64,000 bases of DNA, from NCBI GenBank assembly GCA_002104945.1, contig MCFH01000035.1:248001-312000 (forward strand), given 5' to 3'. Positions 39,086 to 49,934 of this stretch are shown here, in pieces. The notes under the pieces are model-generated. The model was given only the letters and a program-made list of their open reading frames with translations, searched no databases and was not told the DNA's origin. Made by a program: the position numbers and the translations under genes. The number at the start of each line of letters is the position of its first letter. The stretch's first letter is position 1. The DNA is from Piromyces finnis. Taxonomy: Eukaryota; Neocallimastigomycota; Neocallimastigomycetes; Neocallimastigales; Neocallimastigaceae.

Positions 39086-42000
39086 ATGTCATTCGATATA
39101 AATAACAGTGGTCCAGGTGTTTCTGATTTCATTTTATTAAAAGATTTATCAGAAGATGGTTTATTAAAAAACATGAAAAAGAGATGGGAAGATGGATTTA
39201 TATATGTAAGTTTTATAACCATAGTAATAAAATAAATAATAAAAATAAATTAAATAATATGAGCTTTCGACTAATGCACTCTATTATAATGTAATTAAAG
39301 ACATATATTGGTAACGTTATTGTTTCTGTAAATCCATATAAACCAGTTAATTTATACAACAAGGATATAATAGAAGTATATAGAACAAATGACACTAGAG
39401 ACTTACCTCCACATATGTAAGCAATAGAAATGTTTAATTTTTTATAATAAAATATTTTGTAAAAGTTAATATAAATATTTTATTGTGAAACTAAACAAAA
39501 TGATTTACAAAATTTTATTGATATAGTTATTCACTTGCTGATATTACCCTTCGTACTATGAAATATGAAGCTCAAGATCAATGTATTATTATTAGTGGTG
39601 AAAGTGGTTCAGGTAAGACTGAAGCCTCAAAACTCATTATGGAATATATTGCCTCTATAGCAGGAAAGAATTCTAGACAAATTACCGTAGAACATGTTAA
39701 GGATCAATTATTAAATTCAAATCCAGTTTTAGAAGCTTTTGGTAACGCTAAAACTGTAAGAAACGATAATTCCTCTCGTTTTGGTAAATATATGGATCTT
39801 CAATTTGATAACAATGGAAATCCAAGTGGTGGTAAAATTAATACTTACCTTTTAGAAAAGTCTAGAGTTGTTACTCAACAACCAAATGAAAGAAACTTCC
39901 ATATATTTTATCAATTATTAAATGGTGTTGAACCAGAACTTAGAGGTAATTTATAAAAAATAATATAGGTGATAAAAAGATGTTATAAATTAACCATAAA
40001 CTATATCTTTATGCAAATATTTTATATATCCGTAAAATTAAAAATTTTTAGAACACCTTAAATTAAAGGAAAGTGCCAAGTATTATAAATATTTAAATGA
40101 AACCTCTGACGATGTTGATGATGTTAATATTGATAAGAATTCTTTAAATAAAATTATTAATACTATGAATTCTATTGGTATTAGCGATAGTGATCAACTT
40201 ACATTATTAGAAGGTATTGCTGCCATTCTTCACTTGGGTAATATTCAATTTGAACTTGTTGAAGGTGGAGCTAGTGGTAGTACCACACCAGGATCAAAAA
40301 TTACTAATATGGAAGGTAAAATTTAGACAAATAAAATAAAAAATAGAAATCTGTAAATAACAAGCTAAAACATTAAATCTTTTATTTCCCGTTGTAGAGG
40401 TTGAATATACTGCTGAATTATTAGGTGTTGATCCAAATGTACTTGCTACAGCTTTAATTTCAAGATCTATTAATGATTATGCTGGTAAGAGTAAAAAGAT
40501 TATTGTTCCATTGGATGTTGAAAAGGTATAATAAAATAAATTGATAATAAATATTATATAGTTAAATATCCTATATTGATATTAATAACTTTATAATTGT
40601 AGGCTGAATTCAGTAGAGATGCTTTAGCTAAGGCTTTATATAGTTATCTTTTCAACTTTTTAATTGAAAAGGTAAATGATCAAATTAATTCTAATGAAGC
40701 GGATGACTCTCAAAAGCATGTCATTGGTGTTCTTGATATTTACGGTTTTGAAATTTTCGAGGTAATTAGTTTTAAATATTTTTAGCTTTATATTATAAAC
40801 CTTTCAAATGATATTAATTGATGTTTATTGATATATATATAATCCAACAGAAAAACAGTTTCGAACAATTAATTATCAATACTTGTAACGAAAAATTACA
40901 TCAACACTTTATTAGTTACACTTTATTATCTGAACGTGAAGAATATAAGAGAGCTGTAAGCTTTATAATATCTCTTGATAATATTTATTAGAAATATTAT
41001 GTATTAACATGTTATTAAATTTGTTATAGGGTTATTCTTGGGATACCAACTTTTACTTTTCCAATCAACTTGAAAGATCCAAAGAAATGTTCCAACTTAT
41101 TGAATCCGTATGTTTTTTTTTTTTTTTTTTTAAAAAAATATTATTATTTAATATTATACTTTAAATAGATAGAATTTATACAAAATAAATTGAATATGAT
41201 ATACTTAATGAAAATTATAATTTATAATTTGTGAAAATTTAATAGAAGGACAAGGGTATTTTCGCATTATTAGATGAAGAATGTTTAATGCCAGTTCCAA
41301 GTACAACTTCATTCTTAAATAAATTAGATCACTATCATATTAATCACAAGTATTATGATAGTTGTAAAAAGACTAGAAGTAGACGTGTTAGTAAGCTTAG
41401 AACAAAGTCTTTCTCTAATGGTACTCGCCAAAGAAGATCTATTAAAGCTCCAATGCTTACTTCTAATAATACTCATGAATCTGAAGTTATAACTCATGAA
41501 GTTTTCTGGCTTAAGCATTATGCCGGAGAAGTTGATTATTCTATCGACGATTTTGTTGAAAAGAATAATGATACTTTACACAGTGATTTAGTTTTTGCTT
41601 TACATTCTTCTAATAAGGAAACCTTTAGAGATTTAATTCCAAAAACAAAGATCCAAAAAAGTAATAGAGTATCAAGAACTCCAGATACTTTGGGAATGCA
41701 ATTTAGAACTTCATTAGCTAGTTTAATGAAAAATGTTACTTCTAAGACTCCACACTATATTCGTTGTATTAAACCAAATACCACCAAGTCTTCTACTTAT
41801 TACGATGAATCTTTATGTTTAGCTCAATGTAGATACTTGGGTTTACTAGAAAACATTAGAGCTCGTCGTCAATTACCAAAATATGCCGTTCCAATTATCC
41901 AAAGAACTTGGAGAAGTTACAGAGCTCATCGTTTATTAAATGGTATGAAAAAATCTATTATTGAATCTGGAAATGATTGGATTAATATTAAATGGGAAAA

Positions 42001-43217
42001 AGAACCAGCTAATGATAAATTAAAGGAAGCTTTTAATAATTTGAAATACATTTACTATCGTGAAATGGTAAGAATAAAAAAGAAATACATAACGTATTTT
42101 TCTTTACTTCTTTTATTTACCTCTTTTTTTTTATTATTATTTTCGTTCATTTTTAATTCTAATTTTTTTTTACCTCATTTTTTTTTTTTTTATTCGTTCA
42201 TTTTTAATTCTAATTTTTTTTTTTAACTTTAAAAACTATAAATCCATAGGCCAGAAAATACAGACAAAATATTACACCTGAACGTAAGGCATTATTAGAT
42301 TGGAAATTATCAGCTAGTATGCTTTTCAAAAATAAAAAGAAGGGTTACAAGCAAAGTGTAAAGGAAAAATTTGTAAAATTCTCTTCAAATAGTGAATTAA
42401 AAACACCTTTAATAAATAAAAGTAAGTTTCAAATAAATTTTAATAACTAATAAACAAGGAATTTATTTTAAACTATTTTTTAAATATCTAATTATTAGGA
42501 GCTGTACAAATGACACTTCCAATTAACAAAATTCACCGTAGAAATACAAAGAAGCAAGTAGAAAGAAACTTTTTATTAACAAATAACTCTATTTATATTT
42601 TAAATAGTGATAATTCCAAGATAAAAGATATTATAAACTTATCAGATATTAGTACTATCAGTACTTCACCACTAAATGATAATATCATGATTCTTCATGT
42701 TAAGAATAGTTCAAAAGGTGACTTAATGTTAAGTACTGAAGAACGTAATTCTACCAAGGTAATATCAGTAATATCTTATATTTGGATGTTAGCAAGAAAG
42801 CGTGGAATTCAAATACCAATTAATGTATCAGATGAGTAAGTTACCTTAAAATTTATAGCATTTGCATGACTATACTATTTATAATATTATAGTTGATAAT
42901 CAAAGGAAATTAATAGTATAATTTATAAAGGATTTAAAATGTTTAAACCAATACTAATAAACTTTAATATAATATAATATAGAATCAATATGAAATGCTA
43001 TTCTCAAACTTGTAAATTTGTATTTAGAGAAGCCGATAAACTCAATGATGGTACACAATCTGACAATGAAACCGCAAAGATTAAACCAACTGAAGTTAAA
43101 GGTCGCAGAAGAGCAAAATCATTTGCTACAAATAAATTCGAAAATTCTTCCCATCATAAAAGAAATAACTCAGCACACTATAATAATTTTAATACTATTT
43201 CAAGAGTACAATCTTAA
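39086..43217 (+). CDS. Class I myosin heavy chain apparently lacking the converter domain
   Basis: Twelve exons, 39086-39205, 39301-39416, 39527-39945, 40052-40315, 40398-40525, 40603-40761, 40851-40955, 41030-41107, 41246-42067, 42250-42421, 42499-42835 and 42983-43217, join in frame to 984 residues. The motor has P-loop GESGSGKT (103-110), switch [10 protein letters not shown] (about 158-166), switch II DIYGFE (394-399), the actin-binding 'HYIRCIKPN' and SH1 helix '[12 protein letters not shown]' (to 671). One IQ motif '[13 protein letters not shown]' follows at 680-692, then a TH1 lipid-binding tail ('[17 protein letters not shown]', '[14 protein letters not shown]'). Class I myosins tether membranes to actin in endocytosis and cortex. 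The roughly 80 residues of converter normally between the SH1 helix and IQ are absent: only about seven residues separate them within one continuous exon. A basic insertion of about 45 residues sits after '[11 protein letters not shown]'. No SH3 domain. Confidence 0.88.
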
Positions 43218-44860
43218 AAAACTATCAAATATCACCAATAATATATATCAAATAAAAACAAAGATGACTCATTAATCTATAAATATTTCTAAAGAAAAAA
43301 AAATGTATAAAATAAAAAAAATAACAACTCTTTAATCTCTCTCACATTCTACCATATTATTCAGTATATTTAATTAAATTCTATTAGTACTTTCTTTTTT
43401 ATTGTTATTATAATTTTAAAACAAACAAGTAAAAAAAAATGAAAAAAAAAAAAAGAAATAAAAACAGGAAAACTCATCCATCCAAAGGATTCCTTTTTTT
43501 TTAAAAAAAAAAAAAGTTTCTCATTACTCTGATATATATAATATCAAAATAGGTAAAATAAAGAAAATAGTTCACCTTTTTAAATATTTTATTTGTATTA
43601 AATTACTAAAAATATATATTTATATTTTTATTTATTATAAAACCATTAAACAACAACAACTACAAAAAAAAAAAGAATAATTTAATAATTATAAACTACT
43701 TTTTTAAATAAGAAAATAATTTCATAAAAATAATCTTTTTTTTTACTTTTAAATATAAATTATATTTATATATATATTTATTTAAATAAAATAATCCATT
43801 AATTCTAAAAAATATATATATATATATTTTCAATTAAACTATTTACTTGACCTCTTTTTAAAACCTTTTTTTTTTTTTTTTATGTTTTTTCTTTTTTTAA
43901 TATGTAGGGGGGAATATAATAAATAAATTAGAATATGAATAAATATTTACCCATTATTATTTATTTATTTTTTTATTATATAAATATAATTATATATAAT
44001 AAATAATAAATAATAATAATAATAATTAAATAACCTTTTTTTATTTATTTTATCTATTCTTTTTAATAAAAAATAATAATTGACGATTTTTTAATCCCTT
44101 ATTTTTTTTTTTTTCAAAAAAAAAAAAAAAAATAAAATAAAATAAAAACATAACTTGGATAATTATTAGTTTATTTTAAAGTATTAAAAAAAAAAAAAAA
44201 AATTACTTTAAATAATAATAATTTTCTATCTTTGTATCAAAAATAAATGAATAATAAAAAAAAAAGAAAAAACAATTTTAGTTTTTAGTATATATATAAT
44301 ATATATTCATATGTAAATAGTATCAATAAAAAAAAAATAAAAGAAAAAAATACAAATAAAAAATTAAAAAAAATAAAAAATCTAAAAGTCACCATGATCA
44401 ATAATTTTAAAACTTTTCACACAAAAAAAACATAATGCCAACAACACTAATAATGGTAAAAAAAAAAAAAGTAATAATACTAATTACTTTATAAGAATGA
44501 TTTCAATAATACATTATTTGTATATAAAACCATAATAATAATAATAATAAATCTTATTAATGAGTCAATTCATTGATCCTTTGATTGAAAAAAAAATAAT
44601 AATAATAATAATAATAATAATATAAATAAATTATAGTAAAAATAAATAAAATAATTAAAAAGTTTATTTTGTGAATATGGGAATATGATATGTACCTAAA
44701 AAAATTTTCTTTTTTTTTTTTTTTTGTAATTAAAAAGAGAATACACTTTTTTTTGTATTTATTTGTGATATTACTTTATATTAAATGATAGTCCATATTA
44801 ATAAAAATAAATAATAAATAAAAATAATTCAATATATATATAAAAAAAAAATAGTTTAAA
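43218..44860. other. AT-rich intergenic region
   Basis: Myosin 3' flank followed by homopolymer-rich filler with A-runs, short (TA)n near 43812-43828 and (AAT)n near 44598-44622. No gene seen. Composition changes abruptly at about 44865, where a GC-richer island begins. Confidence 0.5.
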
Positions 44861-44889
44861 TGAACTTTTGCAATTTGTGTACGGTGTGT

Positions 44890-44901
44890 GGGATCGATCC
44901 C
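44890..44901. repeat. 12-bp perfect palindrome with a B-box-like core
   Basis: GGGATCGATCCC is self-complementary and contains GATCGATCC, which fits the RNA polymerase III B-box consensus GWTCRANNC on both strands. It sits in the GC-richer island left of the retrotransposon. It resembles the T-arm of a tRNA, but no complete cloverleaf can be drawn around it. Confidence 0.6.
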
Positions 44902-45018
44902 TACCTAATAAATAAAATAAAAAATAAAAAAAGTAACATCGGATGTAATGATGTGGTTTTCATTCAAAGAAATACCAACATTGAACCCTTTGTACGAAAC
45001 ATAAGGAATGTTCCTTTG

Positions 45019-45108
45019 TCATATCGATACGACGACGGCGCCCTTTATAACCCTAGGATGTCTTACTAAACCTATCGAAAAGTAGCTCAATTGAGCTACT
45101 AATGATAA
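45019..45108 (-). pseudogene. 3' part of a small reading frame split by the retrotransposon
   Basis: On the minus strand the codons after the target duplication continue the frame that starts at 50876: 29 codons ('LSLVAQLSYFSIGLVRHP') and then TGA at 45021-45019. With the retrotransposon and one copy of its target duplication taken out, the two parts make one 86-codon frame. I do not recognise the product; the region has higher GC than its surroundings. It may be a real small gene or part of an older element. Confidence 0.45.
45081..45100. repeat. 20-bp perfect palindrome
   Basis: AGTAGCTCAATTGAGCTACT equals its own reverse complement. It also resembles a tRNA D-arm/A-box (TAGCTCAATTGG). It lies 9 bases left of the retrotransposon target duplication and falls inside the split reading frame. 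Confidence 0.9.
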
Positions 45109-45118
45109 GGATTGTTTT

Positions 45119-45120
<2 letters not shown>
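45109..45120. repeat. Target-site duplication, 3' side of the LINE
   Basis: GGATTGTTTTAG, directly abutting the T-run that is the poly(A) tail on the opposite strand. The same 12 bases recur at 50706-50717. Confidence 0.9.

Positions 45121-45152
<32 letters not shown>
45121..45152 (-). other. Poly(A) tail of the LINE
   Basis: Thirty-two consecutive T's on the plus strand, bounded by the element 3' end (ACGGCATC side) and the target duplication. Confidence 0.9.
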
Positions 45153-45155
<3 letters not shown>

Positions 45156-45394
45156 GGCATCAAATATTTTAAACTTTATTATTAATTTAATTAAAATTAT
45201 AATACATGTAATATAAAAATTAAAATAAAATAAAAATAAAAAAAAAAAATATGTTTAAATAAACACAAATGAATAAAAATTGGGTATAATGTATTCTAGT
45301 AATTTTAATTAAAGTAAGAAAGCCACTTTGATTCTAAAGTATAATAATTGTATTTGACTTCCAATGGGACACCGAGCCAAAGATCAAAATTTTG

Positions 45395-47914
45395 TCATGG
45401 AACAAAATTATGATCTCCATTGGTTGCGCTGGCCCTCCTGGCCTGTCTTACTGTTTCTTCAGCATTGACGCTCTTGGATGTTGCTTCAAACCTTTTGAAC
45501 ATTGACCATTGCTGGCCAATAGCAAAAGGCATGATTTTGGTTAGAAGTTCCGCGGTTACCGTCAAGAATGGTGCTCCTTCATTAGTACCAGATTGAATCT
45601 GACGCTTACAAAGTTCTTTCCATTCCCTTGAATTGTAATTAATATTGTTAAAACTTCTTCCCCCAAGAAGGAATTTAAATATTTTACTGCACACACTAGA
45701 ATAATCATACACATTAATATTCACCGGATTATTAGAACTATTACTATCATTAACTAAATTACTATCTAAATTAGAATTATTATCTTCACTATTGCTATCA
45801 TTATTAATATTATTATTTCTATTACTACTATTGTTATTATTACTATTTCTATTATTACTATTACTACTATTGTTATTATTACTATTGTTATTATTATTAT
45901 TGTTACTATTACTATTACTGTTATTGCTATCTCTACTGACATTATCAATTTCATTATTATTGATAGGACTATTGGAATTACGTTGACTGAAAAAATTTAA
46001 TAGCTGGACTATGGAATCATAATGTTTAATACGGATATCTCTAAATGTTGGACAATCTAATAACCAATGTTTAATACTTTGAACACCACACTTGCAACAT
46101 GGACAGTAGTTAGGACAAATTGGATCAACAAATTTAGCAGCTTTGGCAACTCTAGCATCCAACTTATATCCGCTTCTTGCTTTCAATAGCCAGTAGAAGC
46201 CATAGGCAAACTCTGGGTACTCATAACATAATTTAATAAAATCTTTAGTTTCAATAAATTTATTATCATCATAATATTGCGCTTTGATTGAATTCCCTTT
46301 GAGATCTTTCCAATAAAAGTTTTTAACTGCTTTAACATCTCCATGCTTCTTTAGTTTTTTATCAAGTGTCCTACTTGATTTGCACCACGTGTATTTTCTA
46401 AATTTAGGAATGTAATTGACAAGGTGTGAGATAATACAATTTGAGTTTTTCCATTTGTTAAAACATCTAACCTGAGCTAACGCACATTTGGCTGACAATG
46501 GAGGAATATTCAAATCTTTTGAAATAGAGTATAAAGATATAAACGATACAGCTTTATGAACTCCGGCAACCCATCGTATTCCTTTGTTAACATGCTTCTG
46601 AGCAATCCTAGACCTAGCTTTGTTGGATCCAAGTAATGGTGCAAAGTATGAAACTCTGCTAATCACTTGAGAGTTAAGTACTAGTTTTTTGAAAGGAATA
46701 GGAATATTAGGATTTCTTAAGAATTTACTGACTGAGAAAAGTCCTTTCAAAACCTTGTTATTAAGAACTTTAATTACTGGTTTAAGGGACAAATTCTTAT
46801 CAAATGGAACACCAAGATAAGTGTAGCAGTCAGTAGTTGGAATGGGTTGTCCTGCTAAGTAAAATGTTGGATCTCTCTTGTTCTGATTTTCTATTGATTC
46901 AGGACGAATCACCATCGTTGAACATTTCTGGATACCAAATTCCATTTCATTATACAAGGCCCATTCATTAACTCTTCTAAGCATCTTTTTTAAGCATCCT
47001 CTTGTTGGAGCACAAATAACTATATCATCTGCAAAAAGTCCACCACAGCATCGAGTGTCACCTAAACTGACTCCGAGATCTTCACACTCTTTAAATATAT
47101 CATTAATAAAGAGATTAAAAAGAATAGGCGAAAGTGGGCAACCTTGACGGACTCCTTTCTTCACATCAAAAGATTTCGAGAATTGTCCATCTAATTTGAC
47201 ATTAGCCTTAGATGTTAAATATAAATTTTTGATGAATTGTAAACTCTTACCTCGGATTCCTAAACAATCTAATTTATGGAGAATATTACCGATTGGGACT
47301 GAATCGTATGCTTTCCTGAGATCTAAAAAGGCCAAATATGTCTCTTTATTATCTAATTGACGTCTACGGCATATTTCTTGGATTGAAATGAAAAGACTGA
47401 TACTTTCTTCCTTTTTTCGAAAACCAAATTGTTCAGGTCTAATGAAATTATTCTTTAGACCATATTCTGAAATTCTAGTGGTGACAATTTTGGAAATCAA
47501 CTTAATACCATTATTGATAAGTGATATACCTCGATAGTTATCACAATCTGTCAAATCTCCCTTCTTAGGAATAGAAACAATACTGGATTCATTCCATGAG
47601 TTGGGGAAATCTCCATCCCAAATACGGTTAAATAATTTAAGAATAAAATTTAAACCATGAGCATCATTATCTGAAGTAGTATTACCAGAAGAATTATTAT
47701 CTGTAGCATTATTAGAATCATTACTTGATGGAACTAATGCTTTGTAAAATTCAATTGGAATACCATCCGGACCTGATGCTTTATAATTTGGAGTAGTGAG
47801 GATAGCTGACTTGACTTCATCAATACTAATATCTTGGTTGATATCCCACTCATCAAGCATAGGAAGTGAAAAAACGTTTATTCGTTGGTTCTTCATACCA
47901 ATGCTCCAAATCAA
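45395..47914 (-). CDS. LINE reverse transcriptase region
   Basis: An 839-residue frame continuing the endonuclease protein in a shifted frame. The RT motifs are in order: 'ASGPDGIPIEFYK', 'NYRGISLINNGIKLI', 'PEQFGFRKKEES', 'AFLDLRKAYDSVP', 'GVRQGCPLSPILFNLFINDI', and the catalytic 'FADD' in 'GGLFADDIVICAP', followed by a thumb region. Near the C-terminus is a zinc-knuckle-like Cys/His cluster ('CPCCKCGVQSIKHWLLDC') and a long S/N run from slippage-prone AAT/AGT codons. The catalytic aspartates are intact. The true start is probably not the ATG at 47914: similarity to an EN-RT linker begins after 'PMLDEW', so this part was likely made as one protein with the upstream frame. Confidence 0.93.
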   Translation of the reverse strand: MIWSIGMKNQRINVFSLPMLDEWDINQDISIDEVKSAILTTPNYKASGPDGIPIEFYKALVPSSNDSNNATDNNSSGNTTSDNDAHGLNFILKLFNRIWDGDFPNSWNESSIVSIPKKGDLTDCDNYRGISLINNGIKLISKIVTTRISEYGLKNNFIRPEQFGFRKKEESISLFISIQEICRRRQLDNKETYLAFLDLRKAYDSVPIGNILHKLDCLGIRGKSLQFIKNLYLTSKANVKLDGQFSKSFDVKKGVRQGCPLSPILFNLFINDIFKECEDLGVSLGDTRCCGGLFADDIVICAPTRGCLKKMLRRVNEWALYNEMEFGIQKCSTMVIRPESIENQNKRDPTFYLAGQPIPTTDCYTYLGVPFDKNLSLKPVIKVLNNKVLKGLFSVSKFLRNPNIPIPFKKLVLNSQVISRVSYFAPLLGSNKARSRIAQKHVNKGIRWVAGVHKAVSFISLYSISKDLNIPPLSAKCALAQVRCFNKWKNSNCIISHLVNYIPKFRKYTWCKSSRTLDKKLKKHGDVKAVKNFYWKDLKGNSIKAQYYDDNKFIETKDFIKLCYEYPEFAYGFYWLLKARSGYKLDARVAKAAKFVDPICPNYCPCCKCGVQSIKHWLLDCPTFRDIRIKHYDSIVQLLNFFSQRNSNSPINNNEIDNVSRDSNNSNSNSNNNNNNNSNNNNSSNSNNRNSNNNNSSNRNNNINNDSNSEDNNSNLDSNLVNDSNSSNNPVNINVYDYSSVCSKIFKFLLGGRSFNNINYNSREWKELCKRQIQSGTNEGAPFLTVTAELLTKIMPFAIGQQWSMFKRFEATSKSVNAEETVRQARRASATNGDHNFVP

Positions 47915-49934
47915 GACTTACACCACTTGGGTCTGATGCAAGATTTTCGAAATGATCATGCCACACATCTAGTTGTTCTTCCGTAGCAACAACTAATTCT
48001 CCATTTTTATTTTTAATTGGTTGAGCAATAAAGAAAGAATCTTTTCCAATTTTTGCAGTTTTCTTGATCCATTTCCAGGCCTTCTTAGGATTATGACTCT
48101 TCATATACTCACATCCTGTTTTAATCCAATGAAGATATTCTTGCTTCCTAAATTCATTACATCTTTTGTGGATGTAATCAATGAGTTTACGGTAGATTTT
48201 AATTCTTTTAATAAATTCATCTATATCATAAATTCTTTCTTTTTTAAATCTCTTATACAACTTCATTTTGATTTTTTGAAGATTAAAAATTTGTTGTGAA
48301 ATATGAAATGAAGACTTTATAACATTATTTGCTGAAGTAATACTGAGCTCGTCTGCAATTGAAAAAGCAGTTGAAGTAAACTCTTTGGAAAGTTCATCTG
48401 TAGAAACATTAGGATCGTTGGATTTTGCTGAAAGTATTTGGAATTTATTATGACTGAGAATAGATTCCTTTTCCTCAATACATTTTAATCTATTCCATTT
48501 CAGAATTTTCTTAGGAACATTAAAGTCATTAGAAAAATCTTCCATAGGAATAATTTTACCATTAATAAGAAGTGGCTTATGGTCTGATACAGGATAAAAA
48601 TTATTTATAAATGATCCTGAGTGAATAAGATCTTTCATCTTAGAATTGATAAGAGCATGGTCAATGTCGGAAGATTGATCACCTCGAGTCCAAGAGATAG
48701 TAGACCCTCTAAGCGGAAGAATTTCCCAATCTCCTAATCCATTAGTTGATAACCAGTTGGATAATTTTACTTTAGACATATTAAAATCACCAACAAGAAT
48801 CGATGGATGGGATGAATGAGTTTGTAACCACAAGCGAACTTCTAACTTTGCATGATCAACATAGATGTTGTGATGACTATGAGGCATATAAACATTTCCA
48901 ATCGAGCATTTGAATCTATTCCAGAGACTAAAAGTATAAATAGAAATAATATACTTTCCAGAGAAGTTTTCAAGTGAGGCTTGACATGAATTGTGAAAAC
49001 CTAAATATAAACCTCTCATTCCCGGAACTGATTCGTCAGCTTTCTTGAAAAAGTGTCTATAGTTTCGCAAAGTAACACGACAAGGATAATCTGTATTCGA
49101 TCCAGAACCATTACCAGTTTCTTGGAAACATAAAAATAATGGTTTGAAAATAGCTGTGAAATAGCTAATACTATCTCTCTTTTCGTGATTCCACCCATTG
49201 GTGTTCCAACTAAGACAAAAAGAAAAGTTATCAGGCTTGTTGGATGAGGAAGAATCGTTGCTATTATTATTATTATTAAAGTCATCGTTATTAATGGATG
49301 ATGCATCAGAGGAATAAGTAGAACTATTACTAGATGGCTGTGAAACTGAAGAACTATCAACTATTGAACTGTTATCAGAGTTGATAGAGCTATTAGAATT
49401 AATTGTTGAATGTTGAGATTGAAATTGTGTTTGCTGTAGATCTGGAATATTTTCATGATTGGAAACTTGTTGAAGATCTTGTTGAAGATCTAGTTGAAGA
49501 TCGGATTGTTGATGAGATTGTTGAACTGATTGTTGAAATGATTGTTGAATAGAATGTTGATGTTTATTAGAAACTAAAATTTTACGTTTGAGAGTGGAAA
49601 AAGTGTATTTGTGATTCCTTCTACTACGAGCTGAAAAGGAAATTGAGGTAACTGAAAGTTTCTTCTTTAACATGTGTAAGATTTTAATACAATCTTTCGA
49701 TGAACCATGAACCTTGACTAAGAAAAAGTGATCATTGAAAGTCTGAAAATATTTAACACTAATAACTGAATTAAATTTATCTTCTAGAATAACCTCGAGT
49801 TTTTCCCATAGCATATTTACTGACCATGATCGAATACCACGGATAAAGAAGGAGCGAATATCATCTAAGGGGATACCATAAGACCGGGTACCACGTCTGA
49901 TATAATTCTTGTCTTTAATATAAAGGACTGACAT
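47853..49934 (-). CDS. LINE N-terminal and APE-type endonuclease region
   Basis: A 693-residue frame from ATG 49934. The first about 110 residues look like a small RNA-binding fold ('VKYFQTFNDHFFLVKVHGSS'), then a Q/S-rich linker ('QQSFQQSVQQSHQQSDLQ'), then an apurinic-type endonuclease: 'LSWNTNGW', 'LFLCFQET', 'NVYMP', 'LVGDFNMS', 'SDIDHALI' and 'PVSDHKPLL' supply the expected N, E, D-N, D and SDH catalytic residues. The C-terminal part ('KAWKWIKKTAKIGKDSFF') is the linker typical before the RT. The frame ends at TGA just past a run of six T's where the RT frame takes over. The endonuclease nicks target DNA to prime reverse transcription. Confidence 0.9.
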   Translation of the reverse strand: MSVLYIKDKNYIRRGTRSYGIPLDDIRSFFIRGIRSWSVNMLWEKLEVILEDKFNSVISVKYFQTFNDHFFLVKVHGSSKDCIKILHMLKKKLSVTSISFSARSRRNHKYTFSTLKRKILVSNKHQHSIQQSFQQSVQQSHQQSDLQLDLQQDLQQVSNHENIPDLQQTQFQSQHSTINSNSSINSDNSSIVDSSSVSQPSSNSSTYSSDASSINNDDFNNNNNSNDSSSSNKPDNFSFCLSWNTNGWNHEKRDSISYFTAIFKPLFLCFQETGNGSGSNTDYPCRVTLRNYRHFFKKADESVPGMRGLYLGFHNSCQASLENFSGKYIISIYTFSLWNRFKCSIGNVYMPHSHHNIYVDHAKLEVRLWLQTHSSHPSILVGDFNMSKVKLSNWLSTNGLGDWEILPLRGSTISWTRGDQSSDIDHALINSKMKDLIHSGSFINNFYPVSDHKPLLINGKIIPMEDFSNDFNVPKKILKWNRLKCIEEKESILSHNKFQILSAKSNDPNVSTDELSKEFTSTAFSIADELSITSANNVIKSSFHISQQIFNLQKIKMKLYKRFKKERIYDIDEFIKRIKIYRKLIDYIHKRCNEFRKQEYLHWIKTGCEYMKSHNPKKAWKWIKKTAKIGKDSFFIAQPIKNKNGELVVATEEQLDVWHDHFENLASDPSGVSLDLEHWYEEPTNKRFFTSYA

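Noticed and set aside
44885-44905. tRNA gene suggested by the T-arm-like palindrome
   Set aside because: No acceptor stem, anticodon arm or D-arm could be drawn at tRNA spacing on either strand.
44860-45069. 70-codon plus-strand frame starting MNFCNLC
   Set aside because: It has an ATG and is open, but the minus-strand frame across the LINE target site is better supported, and no family is recognised.
45792-45986. Leucine-rich frame opposite the LINE
   Set aside because: Reverse reading of the S/N-coding repeat in the RT protein.
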